Source: Choricystis sp. odSpoLacu1 (Eukaryota; Chlorophyta; Trebouxiophyceae). Taken from it: a DNA stretch of 64,000 nt. Under the pieces are notes generated by a model. The model worked only from the letters and a program-made list of their open reading frames with translations, had not been told where the DNA came from and did no database searches. Position numbers and translations under genes: made by a program. Numbering within the stretch: position 1 is the first letter of the stretch; every line of letters starts with the position of its first letter. The DNA lies in NCBI GenBank assembly GCA_958009055.1, contig OY253654.1, forward strand, positions 744,001 to 808,000, written 5' to 3'. Shown piece after piece: positions 9,996-20,931 of this stretch.

Positions 9996-12900
9996 TCACC
10001 GCCGCTTGTGCTTGGCCTTGCTCTTGAACGACTTGGCGCCCTTGCCCCCCCTCGCAAACCGCTTGGCCTCCCCCTTGCTGCGCCCGGGGGTCGGCGCTTT
10101 CAGCTTGCCCGACCTGCCGCCCCCGCTGTACACTTTGGCGGGGGGTGGGGGGCGGTGGATGCCTGCCCCCGCCGCGTCGGTTTTCGCCTCTTTCTTCTTG
10201 GCGTCGCGCTTCTTCTTCGCACTCGACCCGCTCTTGTCCACCGCCCGCGCCGCGATGCGCCCCGCCTTGCCGGGGGACACGCCCTCCTCCCGCAGCGCGC
10301 GGGCGCGCGACTTGGCGCCCCGCGCGGCGGCGGCACCCGCCACCGTCGCGTCGGTGAGGGCGGTGCGCCGTTTGGCGACTTTCTCGGCCACCGCGTCGGC
10401 GCGCTTGCGCTTGATCGCCTCCTTTTTGCGCGCCTTGGCGTTGCCGCCACCAATGACGGCAGCGGCCGCATCATCGGCAGCTGACTTAGCAGCTTCCTGG
10501 ATGGCCCGCTTGTCGCGCTCGGTGGCAAACCAGGTGCGCGGTGGGCGGGATGCAATCGCCGCCGCGTGTTCAACCAGATTCCCCGCTTTCACAGCCTCCA
10601 TCTCTGCCTTGCGCAGGGCGGTCTCCGTGGCTTCAGCCCGCACCAGGGCCGTGATGTCGGGGGCCAGGGCGGCGATCTTGTCACGCCAGGACGCGACGGC
10701 GGCGGGAGGGACGACGCGTGCGGTCAGCGTGACGCCCGCGGCGCGAGTCACCCGTTTGAGCAGCAGCCTGTCCCCATCCCCAGCCAGCATCACGACCCGC
10801 CCCGCCGCCCCCGCGCGCGCGGTGCGCCCCGCCCGGTGCAGGTAGGCTTCTATTGTGCGCGGGGCGGCCGCGTTGACGACGGTTTCGACGCCCAGGATGT
10901 CGAGACCGCGCGCGGCGACATCGGTCGCGAGCAGAAACGACGCGTCGCCCTTGCGGAAGGATTCGAGGGCTGCCAGCCTCGCCGCCTGCGTCATCGCCCC
11001 ATGCAGCTCGGCGGCGGGGGGCAGGCGAGCCAGGCCGAACAGCATGGCGGCCCTGTGGGCGGCGGCTTTGGTGTCGAAGAACACGATGCAGCGGCCGCGC
11101 GCGAGCGAGCGGGCGGCCAGCGCGAGCAGCGTCGGTTCGCGCTCGCTCTCCCCCGTCGGGCCGCGCAGGCGCACCACCTCGTGCGCCAGCGTGGAGGGCG
11201 CCGCGCCCGCCGCATCCGCGGCCAGGCGCACCGGCTTACGCAACGACACGGTGGCCAGCTCGGAGACGCCGGCGGTCATGGTGGCTGAGAAGAGGAGGGT
11301 CTGGCGCGCGCGCGGCGCGGACCGCACGATCTGGACGACTTCATCTCTGAAGCCCGCGTCCAGCAGCCTGTCGGCTTCATCCAGCACCAGGATGGACAGC
11401 GAGTCCAGGTCAACCGAGTGCGAGTTGCGCAGGTGGTCGATCAAGCGGCCCTGTTGGGGAGGGGGGGAGGAGAAAGGGGTGAGTTTTTTTTTTCGATCGA
11501 AAAAAAAAGTGTCGCACGGGTGCAAAGGGCAACGCGCGACGGCGGAAAAAAAGCAAGGGCTCCATCTCCACGCAGCGATGCCCGCATAGCCGCGCAAAAG
11601 TGTGCTGTGGCGCCAAGGAAACACACGAGTGGAGGGTGGAGAAAACAGGGTGGGAAAGGGTCGGGCAAAAAGGAGGGACCGCCCCAGCCTCGCAAGGGCG
11701 TGGGCTGGGGTGGCTCCGCCGCCGTCGCCTTGAATCCCCGCCCCGGCCAGGGTCCGGTGTGGACCCTGCCCCCCACACAAAGCATGCTCCTCGGGCGCGT
11801 GTGCGTGTGGTGCAAGAAAAATGCCCCCCTCAACCAAAACAAAAAACTTACTGGCGTCGCGACCACAATTTCCGGCCGCGCCCTCAGCGCGGCCGCCTGC
11901 GCCGCCACGCTCAACCCGCCCACCACCAGGCCGCACCGCACGTCGGTAAACTGGGCCAGGTTGACGGTCATGGAGTGCACCTGGGCCGCAAGCTCGCGGG
12001 CGGGGGTCAGAATCAGCGCGTACGTCGCCGCGACGCGGCGCGGGCGGTGGAGCAGCCTCTCCAGAATGGGCAGCGCAAAGGCGGCCGTCTTGCCGGACCC
12101 GGTGACGGCGGAGCCGCAGATGTCGCGGCCCAGCAGGGCGAGCGGGATGACGGCGGCCTGAGTGGGTTGGGGAGTGTGGGGAGGGGATGAAGGCAGGTGC
12201 GAGCAAAAAAAAAGACTCTCTCTCTCCCTCTTTTTTTCCCATCCACACACGCGTCAGAAGCTCTCCACTTGCCCATCAAGCCGATGGTGTTTAAGGCCAC
12301 CGGCTTTTGGCAAAGGGGAATCCGAATAGAAACAAAGAAAGCTTGTTGTGGTGACTCATCGTTCGCGGTTGTGGAAAAGAAAAAGGGACACACACTCCAC
12401 TCCTTTTCTCTCTCTCTCACCTGGATCGGGGTCGGCCTCGCATACCCAAACGCCGCCGTCGCCTTAACCAACGGCCGCGACAGGCGCAGCGCGTCAAACG
12501 AGGCAGCTGCAAACGCGGTGCCCTCTGGCGCGCGCGCAAACAGGCCGCCGCCTCCAGCTGCGGCCGCGGCGGCGGATGCACGAGACGCACGGCGGTCGGT
12601 GGCTGCGTCAGCAACGTCGTCGGCATCAGAGTCGGAGGCAGAGGCGGAGGGCGCGGTGGCTGCGGCGCGCCGTGTTGGGGGTGTTGTGGGCGCGGCAGCA
12701 GCCGGGGCGTCGATGTCGCATTCTTCGTCGCTGCTGCCAGCATCGGAGTCGGCTTCTTCATCATCAGACGCCTCCGTGCCGCTGTCGTCGGACGCAGCGT
12801 CGCTGTCGCCTTCGCCGTCTGACGATGATTCATCATCCGTCTCCCCAGGCAGCCGGTCGTCCGACTCGTCGCCATCGCTGCTGCTGCCGTTCTCATCAGC

Positions 12901-13264
12901 ATCCACAGCCATCCGCTTGGGCCGGCGGGACGCGAGGCGGGACTCGATCTTGGCGGCCAGGGACGTGCCGCCGTCTCCGTCGGTGCGTGCGGTGGCGAGG
13001 GAGGCTGGGTGTGTTGTGGGGTTGAGTGGAGTGTTGGAATCAAGTGAGAGATACAAACGCACCAGCTGGCGAGCCGTCGAGCGCGGGCACAGGGGGCAGC
13101 ACGCCTAAAAAACGGCGCGGCGGCCCGGCGCAAATGCAGCGCTAGCCGTCGCCCCCCCCGCTCTCTCCTCCCTCTCGCTCACCTCCAAAGTCCCACGGCG
13201 CCTGCGGCTTGGGCGCGCCCTCGAACACGAAGCCCGGGTCAAAGTCGCTCGCGCCGGCCGGCAT
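9996..13264 (-). CDS. DRS1: DEAD-box RNA helicase, DDX27/Drs1 type
   Basis: Four exons (13264-13183, 13004-12421, 12157-11852, 11450-9996) join to 808 aa. Drs1/DDX27 is a nucleolar helicase for 60S ribosome (27S pre-rRNA) assembly. An acidic Ser/Asp-rich region (residues 60-140) precedes the Q-motif (FGYARPTPIQ), motif I (VTGSGKTAAF), TPARELA, TPGR, DEAD (LVLDEADRLLD), SAT, RGLDI and HRAGRTARAG. The HRxGRTAR form and the long Lys/Arg/Ala-rich C-terminal tail with repeated basic clusters are typical of DDX27. The third intron falls exactly inside the TP|GR motif and the second right after the Q-motif glutamine. The start ATG at 13264 is in a short first exon encoding MPAGASDFDPGFVFEG. Divergent with the kelch-BTB gene. 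Confidence 0.92.
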
Positions 13265-13588
13265 GGCGGGCGGGCAGAGAGAGGAGACGCGGAGGAAAAA
13301 AACAAGAAAAGAAAACGAAAGTCTTCGCTCACACATTCGCCGACGAATAGCCAGCGCGAGGCCGAATTGTGTCCCTCGCGAGCCACGGCCGGCCGCGCAC
13401 ACAAAACCCTCCTCCCCGCCCGTCGCGCGCCGATAACCGAGCGATCGTCGCTGTGATAGCAGCGCGTGTCGGTGGCAACGCGCACCGGCTGATTTTTCGA
13501 CCCACGGTCCCCCCCCCCCATCAAACCGGCCAGCCTGGTCGACGCGCTCTCGCCTGCACCACCCTTCCACACACACACCCCACAAACC
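13265..13588. promoter_or_regulatory. Divergent promoter region, helicase / kelch-BTB
   Basis: 324 bp between divergent start codons. The helicase-side 60 bp is A-rich on the + strand; the middle is GC-rich with CGCGCG runs; the kelch side is C/A-rich (CACACACACC) just before the ATG. No coding signal. Confidence 0.5.
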
Positions 13589-15813
13589 ATGGACGCCGCC
13601 GCCGCCATCACCGCCATCGTAGCCCGCCTGACCCCGTCCGATGTGGCGGCCCTACTTGCGTCCCGCGGCCTGCCGTCGGTGGTGCACGGCGGGACGCCGG
13701 CGCGCGCGCGCGCGGCGCTCACAGAGGCTCTTCAATTCGAGCTGTGCGACTGGGAGTGGGAGGCGAGCGATGGCGTGGACGGCGAAGGCCTGGAGCATGG
13801 GCCCGGGTTTCACGCAGGTGTGAGGTTGGAGAGAGAGAGGGTGGGGAGGATGGGGGGTAGCAAAGAGAAAACCAACCACCGACTCACCACCACCACCACT
13901 CTCTCAACAGAGATTACCTCCACCAACGGTGCCCTGGTCGCCTGCGGCAACTCTATCATCGCCCTGGCCGGCATGGATGCTGCGCGCAGGGAGCACGCCG
14001 CCGTGTGGAGGTGGGACCTCTCCCACACCGCCGACTCGGTCGGCTTCACCCCCCTCCGCCCCCTGCGCGGCGCGGGCGACGAGCCACCCCCCTCCCATCC
14101 GGCTGGCATCTTTGCCGCGTCCCATGAGAACGAGGTGTGGGTGTTTCCGGGGCCGGGCAACGCGGACTTGACGGCAGTTTCCGTCCTAGACCCTGACACC
14201 GGCGCCTGGCGCCGCGTGCGCGCCGCCGGCCGCCCCCCCGCCGACGACTTTGTGAGGCGCACTGTGTTGGGGGTGACTGATGGCGCGGGCCACCTCTGGG
14301 CGCTCGGAGGGCCCTCCCTCGACCGCGCCGCGAGCTTTGATTTCGCGACGGCCACCTGGACCCGCGTTCCCCTCGCCTCCGCCCCTCCCTCCTTTGTGTT
14401 TGGAGGAGCCGCCTGGCATGGTGGCGTGCTGTGGGTGTATGGCGCGACTGGGGACGAGGCGGACGTCCCGGTCGGGGTGTGGCGCGTCGACCCAGCAGCC
14501 CCGCCCGCCCGCCGCTCGTGGCGGCGGGCAAAACCTCCACCAGGCGCACCGCCGCCGCCTCCATTCCGCCTGCATTCAGCGTCGGCGGTGGTGGGGCATC
14601 GGTGGATTGTGCACGGCGGCCGGTCGCACGCACCGCCGCCAGTGGATGCCCACGACGGCGCCGCCGCCCCCTGGCGCCCCCCGCCCGGCCGCAACGGCTG
14701 GCTGTCCCCCTTCCAAGTCGTGGGCACAGCCCACGAGTTTGACTTCCACACCCACGAGTGGCGCCCCCTCCTCGCGGACTGTGCCCCTGCCCCCCCGCGC
14801 GAGTGGCACGCGGGGCTGGGCCTCGCCGACTGCGCCGTGTTTGTGGGGGGGCGCACGGACATCGCGATTCACGATGGTGAGTTGGAGAGAGAAAGGAAAG
14901 GTGTGTGTTTTTACCCCGTTTTCCTTCCCACCCACCCTCCCACCCTCCACTCCAGCCTCCCCCGACATTCTGTCCACCCGGGTCGACGTCCTGTGGGTGC
15001 GCACCCCCCCCCCCTGCGCACCCCCCGTCGGCGTCGCCGCCCTGGCGGCGGCCCTGGCTGACTTGCCGTCCCTCTCGGACGTCACTTTAATCGCCTCAGA
15101 CAACACCCGCGTCCCAGCCTCGCGCACCGTGCTGGCCGCCCACTCCGCCGTGTTTCGGGCCATATGGGCGTCCCCCTCCACCTGGGCGGAGGGCGGCGGC
15201 GGCGACGTCGTCGTGTCGGACGTTTCTGGATCCACCCTAAAAGCCCTCGTCGCCTACTGCCACGGCGCCCTGCCCTCCCTCCCCCCCCTCCCTCCCGTCC
15301 CTGCTGGCCCTGTTTGAGGCGGCAGACAAGTACGATGTCGGCGGGCTGGTGGCGGAGACGGTGGCCGGGGCGGCCGCACGCGCGGGGCCGGCCGATGTCG
15401 CCGCCCTCCTCGCCGCCGCCGAACGCCGCGCCTGCGCCCCCCTGGCCGCCGTGTGCGACGACGTGGCAGCCGCCAGCTTGGGCGGCCTGCTCAAGGAAGC
15501 GTCGTTTGCCGCGCTGTGCGTGAGCGAGCCGCGCGCGGCGCTGGGGTTGGTGCGCCGCGCGGCGGCGCGGCTGGGGGTGCCTGGCTGCGACGACGAAGAC
15601 GATGAGGAGGCAGGCGAAGCGTGTTTTGCCAGCACAGAGGAAGAGGACGAGAGGGCGGCGTCGGGCGAGGCCGCCGCGGAGGCGCGTCCCCCCCCCGACG
15701 CTGAGCCTGCCGCCTCTCCCCCTCCCGCCACGCCCGTGCGCGCGGCGCGGCCGCCGCCGCCGGCCGACCCGCCCACCCCGGACATCGCACTGGCGCTGGC
15801 GGCAGAGGAGTGA
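13589..15813 (+). CDS. Kelch-repeat/BTB/BACK protein (one-base frame break)
   Basis: Exons 13589-13817, 13911-14876 and 14956-15813. The first two encode a short helical N-terminus and a beta-propeller with kelch-like blades (HLWALGGPS, WIVHGGRS, CAVFVGGRTD). Exon 3 encodes a BTB domain (SLSDVTLIASDN, VLAAHSAVFRAIW, LKALVAYCHG) and, after a frame change, a continuation typical of BTB-BACK (LLALFEAADKYDVGGLV). As written the frame stops at 15317. Removing one C from the C8 run at 15281-15288 restores one frame of 683 aa ending at 15813. BTB proteins are usually Cullin-3 substrate adaptors; the propeller would bind the substrate. Here the propeller is N-terminal to BTB, the reverse of animal KLHL proteins. 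The C-terminal 100 aa are acidic then Pro-rich and look disordered. Confidence 0.75.
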
Positions 15814-16296
15814 GAGTGTGTAACTTGTTTTGATTTTGGTTCAGCCCGATGGTTTTTGCAAATCCTCAACACACCCACAGTGTCCCCCGTGTTTCTCACA
15901 CACACATACGCCACGCTCTCACACACACAGCTCTCTAAACGGGGGGTGTCAAAAAGTGTTTTATGTTGTTGGATATAAGGGGATGGTTTTGGCCTTCAGG
16001 GTTGGAAAAAAGGGGGTGCGTCCGGATGGTATATGTGCAGCAGAAAGGGGAAGACCCCCCACCCGACCACAGAGAGGCGGAGGGGGTGGTCGTCCCAAAC
16101 AGAAAAAAAAACAGAGCGTGTCTAAGCTTTGGTTGTTTTTTGTTCCCAGAGCGAGTGAGTCCAAAAAAAAAACACAAATCAACGAAACAGAAAGGCCAGA
16201 GCAGATGAGGGTTCTCCAGTGCGCGCGGGGCAGACGGGGGAAGAGAAAAAGGAAACAAACAGCAACAAGTGTGGCGAGGATGAAGAGGGGGCCGCG
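15814..16296. other. Intergenic 3' region, kelch-BTB / GT14
   Basis: About 480 nt between convergent genes, markedly more A/T-rich than the exons, with CACACA runs and A8-A9 tracts. A TGTAA lies a few bases after the upstream stop. No gene seen. Confidence 0.5.
15819..15823 (+). promoter_or_regulatory. Candidate poly(A) signal TGTAA
   Basis: TGTAA starts 6 nt after the kelch-BTB stop codon. TGTAA is the established chlorophyte polyadenylation signal; the short distance to the stop makes this one less certain. Confidence 0.35.
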
Positions 16297-18279
16297 TTAC
16301 CGCAGGCCACCGCCCGCGGCAGCACCAGCGGGGCACGTCGGCTGCGCGCGGTCGAGCAGCCTCAACCCGTCGTCGCCCTCCGCCAGGCCCAGCAGTCTCT
16401 CCGCCACCTCCCGCACAAACTTGCGCGCAAATAGGGTGCACCGGGGCGTCAGCACGGGCACCCGGGTGGGGACGCCGGGGGCGGGGGTGGTGAGAGGGCG
16501 CGGCGTCCACGCGCACTCGCGTGGCGCGGACGGGGCCACTTGCTCCAACCGCACAAACAGCGGCGCCGCCGCGTCAAACGCGGCGGAGGGTTCGCACGCG
16601 TCGTCGGACGCGCGCTGGCGCTCGATCAAGTCACCCGAGATGTCGTGGTGCCAGTAGGTGGCGGGGTGGGCGCCCCCGCCCGACCAGTCGACCGCCATGG
16701 CACCGCCGACGCAGTCGGTCTCGTTGGCCAGCCCCAGCGCCGCCAGCGCGGAAGGAATGTAGTGTTCGTCAGAGTGGCACCACCGATTGTCCTGCCGGTC
16801 GTCGTCCCACCCGTTGACACAGTTGGCTTTGAAGGACGCCGCAATCTCTTCGTCCGCGCCGATTGCGGCCGCCGCACGCCGCGTCAGCGTCACCCACTGA
16901 CTCGACTTGCGCCAGTGCGCCTCCTTAAAGTGATCCGTCTCCATGCGGGGCGTGAAGCGGGACAGGGCGCGGTCTTTGGCGGGGTCGAAGCACGCGTCGA
17001 CGCGCGACGTTTTCTCCCCCATCAGTTGGGCATAAGTGGCAGCCGCTGAGTACAGCGGCGCATCCGCCTCGCTCAACAGGACAAAGCGTTGATTGCGCGG
17101 GTCCTTCAGCGCGGCGCGCAGCATGGCGCGGGTGGCTTCGACAATGGAGTGGTCGCCCCACGCGGCGGCGACGCGGCCCGACACTTCGCGCCCCGCAAGC
17201 GGCGTCCCCTCCTTCAGCGTCACGTTGGGCGGCGTATGCACGTACACCGTGAACAGGGTTTGAGCCGCGATCGGGTCGGACGGGCGGGCGGCCGCCGCGT
17301 CGGCGGTCGCGTCGGCGGAGAGCGCGGCGAGCGCGGCCGCCGCATCGGCGTCGGCGCCCGCCAGGCGGCGCCCACCGGCGGCGGGGCCAGCGGTGGTTGT
17401 CGTGGCAGCAGCGGCAGCAGCGCCGCTGCCGCCGACAGCCGGCGCTGCACAGACCGACGCGGCGAGGCAGTCGGCGCGCACGAGCCCACCCGCCGCGCGC
17501 AGCCACGCAGACCACGTGCCGGCGTGCGGCAGGTCGGAGGCCGTCAAAAACATGAGGGCCACCGTGGGCTGGCCGATGGCGGCGCCCAGAGAGGGGGCAC
17601 CGGGGGAGGGGGCGGCGCAGGGGACGGCGAGCGGCGAGTCGGAAACAACGGCCAACCGGCCGCCCGCGCCGCCCGGGGGGGCGGGCGGGCCCGCGCCCCG
17701 GGGGCGGCCGGACGCCGCCAGGTCGTGCGCGGCGCCCGGCACAGGCGCACAGAGCGCGGCCAGGCCGTGTGCCGTGGTAGTGTGGTGGGCGGCAGCGGGT
17801 GCGGTGGGTGCCCCCGGCCGCGCCGTCGCGCCGACGTCGCCACCGCCGCGGCGGCCCAGGGACGAGCCGCCGCCCCCGCCGCCGCCGCCGCTCAGCGACT
17901 GGGCGGCCAGGCCGGACAGCAGGGCGGCGGCCAGCAGCAGGACAAGCACACGCAGCACGTTGGCGCGCGTCGTCAGCGGCGCGCGCGCGGCGGCAGCGCG
18001 CGGCGAGTCGGCGGTGGCGCCGCCGCCGCTCAGTTTGGAGGGGGTGCCAGGCTCGTCGGACGGGCGGGGCTGTGAAATGGGGAGAGGGGAGGAGGGGGTG
18101 AATGGAGCGGCCGCGCACGCGTGGGGGACTCTCGGCAGCGCCCCCTGACCACTCAAAGGCTGGTGGGTGGGGTTCGCGCGGCGATTGCCCTCTCTCCCTC
18201 TGCTAACCTGCAGCCTCGGCGGCGCCTGCACCGCCAGGGAGCGCAGGTCACAGTGACTGCCGCACTGGCTGGGCGGCAT
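16297..18279 (-). CDS. GT14-family glycosyltransferase (core-2/I-branching, DUF266-like)
   Basis: Two exons (18279-18208 and 18069-16297) give 614 aa. A single hydrophobic segment (VLRVLVLLLAAALLSGLAA) near residue 60-80 makes it a type II Golgi-style membrane protein. The luminal domain shows the GT14/DUF266 order: VALMFLTASDLPHAGTW, LFTVYVHTPPNV, HSIVEATRAMLRAALKDP, RFVLLSEADAPLY, then HWRKSSQWVTLTRR and WCHSDEHYIPSALAALGL. Plant relatives transfer sugars onto cell-wall glycoproteins or polysaccharides; the donor cannot be read. The insert between the first two blocks is Ala/Gly-rich and longer than in plants. The first exon encodes only 24 cytosolic residues. I am confident of the family, not of the substrate. 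Confidence 0.85.
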   Translation of the reverse strand: MPPSQCGSHCDLRSLAVQAPPRLQVSRGREGNRRANPTHQPLSGQGALPRVPHACAAAPFTPSSPLPISQPRPSDEPGTPSKLSGGGATADSPRAAAARAPLTTRANVLRVLVLLLAAALLSGLAAQSLSGGGGGGGGSSLGRRGGGDVGATARPGAPTAPAAAHHTTTAHGLAALCAPVPGAAHDLAASGRPRGAGPPAPPGGAGGRLAVVSDSPLAVPCAAPSPGAPSLGAAIGQPTVALMFLTASDLPHAGTWSAWLRAAGGLVRADCLAASVCAAPAVGGSGAAAAAATTTTAGPAAGGRRLAGADADAAAALAALSADATADAAAARPSDPIAAQTLFTVYVHTPPNVTLKEGTPLAGREVSGRVAAAWGDHSIVEATRAMLRAALKDPRNQRFVLLSEADAPLYSAAATYAQLMGEKTSRVDACFDPAKDRALSRFTPRMETDHFKEAHWRKSSQWVTLTRRAAAAIGADEEIAASFKANCVNGWDDDRQDNRWCHSDEHYIPSALAALGLANETDCVGGAMAVDWSGGGAHPATYWHHDISGDLIERQRASDDACEPSAAFDAAAPLFVRLEQVAPSAPRECAWTPRPLTTPAPGVPTRVPVLTPRCTLFARKFVREVAERLLGLAEGDDGLRLLDRAQPTCPAGAAAGGGLR

Positions 18280-18960
18280 GGTGGGAGTGGTAGTATGGGC
18301 GCGAGTGAGGGGACCGCGCGCGACGTCTCGCTCCCGCTCGCCCGGAAAGCCTGGATACGGAGGGAAAAAGGGGAAACAGGGGTGGGGGGTGAGCGCGCGC
18401 CTCCCATTCTCCTCCCGCCCGTCCTCCGCGTGCGGGCGGAGGCAGCCCACCGTGGGAATGAGGGGCGCGGACGCAGACAGGTGCCGCCAGCCGGCGGGAG
18501 ACGCTGCGGCGCGCCCTCCGCGTCTCCGCGCTGGCACCGAGGGCCCGGCACAGAGCGGCGCCGGCAGGACACGCGACCCCGCGAGACTCCCTCTCACGCT
18601 GCGCCTGCCGATCGGCTCACCTCGAGCACCCAGAACACGCGCGTGCGCGGGGTGGGGGCGGGTGGGTGGGGGGATGGCGGGGCGCGAAGGCCACGGGAGA
18701 GGGGAAAAGGAGCCGAAGAGAGTGTGCAAGGAAAACACGCCAACTCGCGTGGGTTTTTTTTGTCGCGGGACCCGTCTGCACGTGTGCCCCACCCCTGCTT
18801 CGTTGTGCCTGGAGTGTGCCGACCGTGGTCCTCTTAAGTGTTGTTACAAGAGCGGAGCGGTGTGAGGCCAAGAGAGGGGGGGGATCAGAGGCAGCGCGTT
18901 GAGAAACGTGGGGGGGGACAGCAAGCCCCGCGCGCACCGCACCCGTCAGCCCAGCTTCCT
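18280..18960. other. Intergenic region, GT14 5' flank / IVD 3' flank
   Basis: About 680 nt between two genes on the same strand. It is GC-rich and contains open frames on both strands, but none has a recognisable domain, and codon-like structure is weak. It probably holds the GT14 promoter and 5' UTR and the IVD 3' UTR. Confidence 0.4.
18844..18848 (-). promoter_or_regulatory. Candidate poly(A) signal TGTAA (IVD)
   Basis: TTACA on the + strand, that is TGTAA on the minus strand, about 115 nt downstream of the IVD stop codon, at a normal 3' UTR distance for a chlorophyte. Confidence 0.4.
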
Positions 18961-20830
18961 TCACGCCGTGTGCTCGGCCACCAGCTCTCTGCCTATGACC
19001 AAGCGTCGAATCTCTGTGAATAGAAAAAGTGTGGGGTGGGGAGTGGGGGGGGGTGGGAGTGAGTGATCGGGGTGTGGGGAGGGACCGAAACGGAGGGTCG
19101 GGCACGGGGGCGCGGGCGGTCTCCCCACACTCACACACACTCCACACCCACTCACCCGACGTGCCCGCCCCAATCTCGTACAGCTTGGCGTCGCGCAGCA
19201 GGCGGCCTGGGGAGGAGAGAGGCAAAGGGATCAACCAGGCGTGAGTGTGTGCGGGGAGGGGGTCACCACCCGTCACACCTCCCCTCCCCCCCCCCCCCCC
19301 CCCCCCCCAACCCACCTGTCGGATACTCGTTGATGTAGCCGTTGCCTCCCAGCACCTGAATCGCGTCCAACGCGGTCGCCGTCGCCGCCTCCGCCGCAAA
19401 CAGGATGGCGGCAGCACACTGCTTTGCGCGCTGCTTGGGTGTGTGCCACCCGCCCCCATCCGCGGCAGCCGCAGCCGCGGACACCAGTGCACGCGCCGCT
19501 TCCGTGCGCGTGTACATGTCGGCCAGGCGGGCTTGGACGAGCTGAAAGTCGCCGATGGGGCGGTTGAACTGCCGGCGCTGGGCCGCGTAGGGGGCGGCGA
19601 CATCCAGTGCTGCCGCCCCGAGGCCGACAGGCCCCGCCGCCAGGACGAGGCGCTCGTAGTCCAGGCCGGAGAAGAGGACGTAGACGCCTTTGTTGACCTG
19701 TGCGTGGTGGAGTGTGGGGTGGGGAGTGGGTTGACAAAGAACAAGGGGGCAGGCACAACCCACACCACGACACCACCACCGCCCTCCTCCCTCCTCTCTC
19801 ACCTCGCCCAACACATTCTCATCCGGCACGACACACCCATCAAACACGAGCTCGCACGTGTCCGACCCCCGCATGCCCAGCTTGTCCAGCTTTTGGGCGG
19901 GGTGCCACCCGCCGAGCGCTTTCTCCACAATAAAGGCCGTGATCCCGCCCTTGTCTGCGCCTGGATCCGTTTTGGCGTACACGATGACGGTGTCCGCGAT
20001 GGTGCCGTTGGTGATCCACATTTTTGTGCCGGCCAGCCTCCACCCGCCGTCGACGCGGGTGGCGCGCGTGCGCATGGAGACGACGTCGGAGCCGGCCCCG
20101 GGCTCCGACATGGCGAGCGCGCCCACCTTGTCCCCCGTGATGAGGTCGGGCAGTAGACGTGCCGCCTGCTCCGGCGTCGCGTTGCGGACGAGTTGGGAGA
20201 CGCAAAGGTTGGAGTGGGCGGCATACGCCAAGGCCACACTGCCCGACGCCCGGGACAGTTCCTCCATGGCGGCCGCGTGGGCGCCATAGCCCATGCCGAG
20301 GCCGCCGACGTCGGTGGGAGCGGTGACGCCTGTGTGCATGTGTGGTGGGGGGTTGGTAGGAGGTGGGTGGGTTGTATTTTCACGGGTGGCGTTTTTCGGG
20401 TGTCCTCGGCCTCCCCACCCTCCTCTCCCTCTCCTCTTTCTGCCTCGACACCAACACCACAGTCGCACGACACCGACGGTGGCGCCAGGCGGCGCGCAGG
20501 CGGCCAGCAAGCGCGCGCCCCACCGCGCCCCCGATGCCGCATCGATGCCCCAACAAAGCGCGCGCAACGCCAAACCCCCTCCCCCCCTCCCTCACCTAGC
20601 AGCCCAAACTCGCCCATCTTCTTCCACAGGTTGACGTCCTTGGGAAACGAGTTGGAGGCATCGATGGACGCCGCGTGGGGGGCCACCTCGCGCGTGGCAA
20701 AGTCGCGCACCGCTTCGCGAAACTCGGCCACGTCAGCAGCGTCGGACGAGGCCGCTGCATCAGCGGCAAAGGCGCGGATCGCGTGGGCGTGGACACGGGG
20801 CAGGCGGCGGGTGGGGGTGTGGAGCAGCAT
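18961..20830 (-). CDS. IVD: Isovaleryl-CoA dehydrogenase, mitochondrial
   Basis: Five exons (20830-20596, 20329-19803, 19697-19316, 19206-19156, 19013-18961) join exactly to 415 aa. The FAD enzyme oxidises isovaleryl-CoA to 3-methylcrotonyl-CoA in leucine breakdown and passes electrons to ETF. The N-terminus (MLLHTPTRRLPRVHAHAIRA) looks like a mitochondrial presequence. Acyl-CoA dehydrogenase blocks are complete: [96 protein letters not shown]. Glu in the DYERL segment corresponds to the catalytic base position of IVD rather than of medium-chain enzymes. Two exons are tiny (51 and 53 nt), yet their phases fit. It shares a 101-bp divergent promoter with the ABC transporter. Confidence 0.94.
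19286..19308. repeat. C23 homopolymer in IVD intron 3
   Basis: Twenty-three consecutive C on the + strand, hence G23 on the sense strand, starting 7 nt inside the GTGGGTT donor of the third IVD intron. Confidence 0.95.
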
Positions 20831-20931
20831 TACGGTTTGGGGGTGGGGGTTTTGAGAGAGACCGTCGGTCCTCGCTCACTTTTTCTCGACGTCGTGCATT
20901 TGTTCTCTCTTTCCGCACCCCACGCGGCCTT
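20831..20931. promoter_or_regulatory. Divergent promoter, IVD / ABCA transporter
   Basis: 101 bp between the two divergent start codons. C/T-rich toward the ABC gene (TTCTCTCTTTCCGCACCCC) and A/C-rich toward IVD. No clear TATA box. Confidence 0.5.

Noticed and set aside
9828..11288. Long open frames on the + strand opposite the helicase gene, and many like them opposite other genes
   Set aside because: GC-rich codons rarely form stops on the reverse strand, so such frames are expected. They show no domains and cut across verified exon joins.
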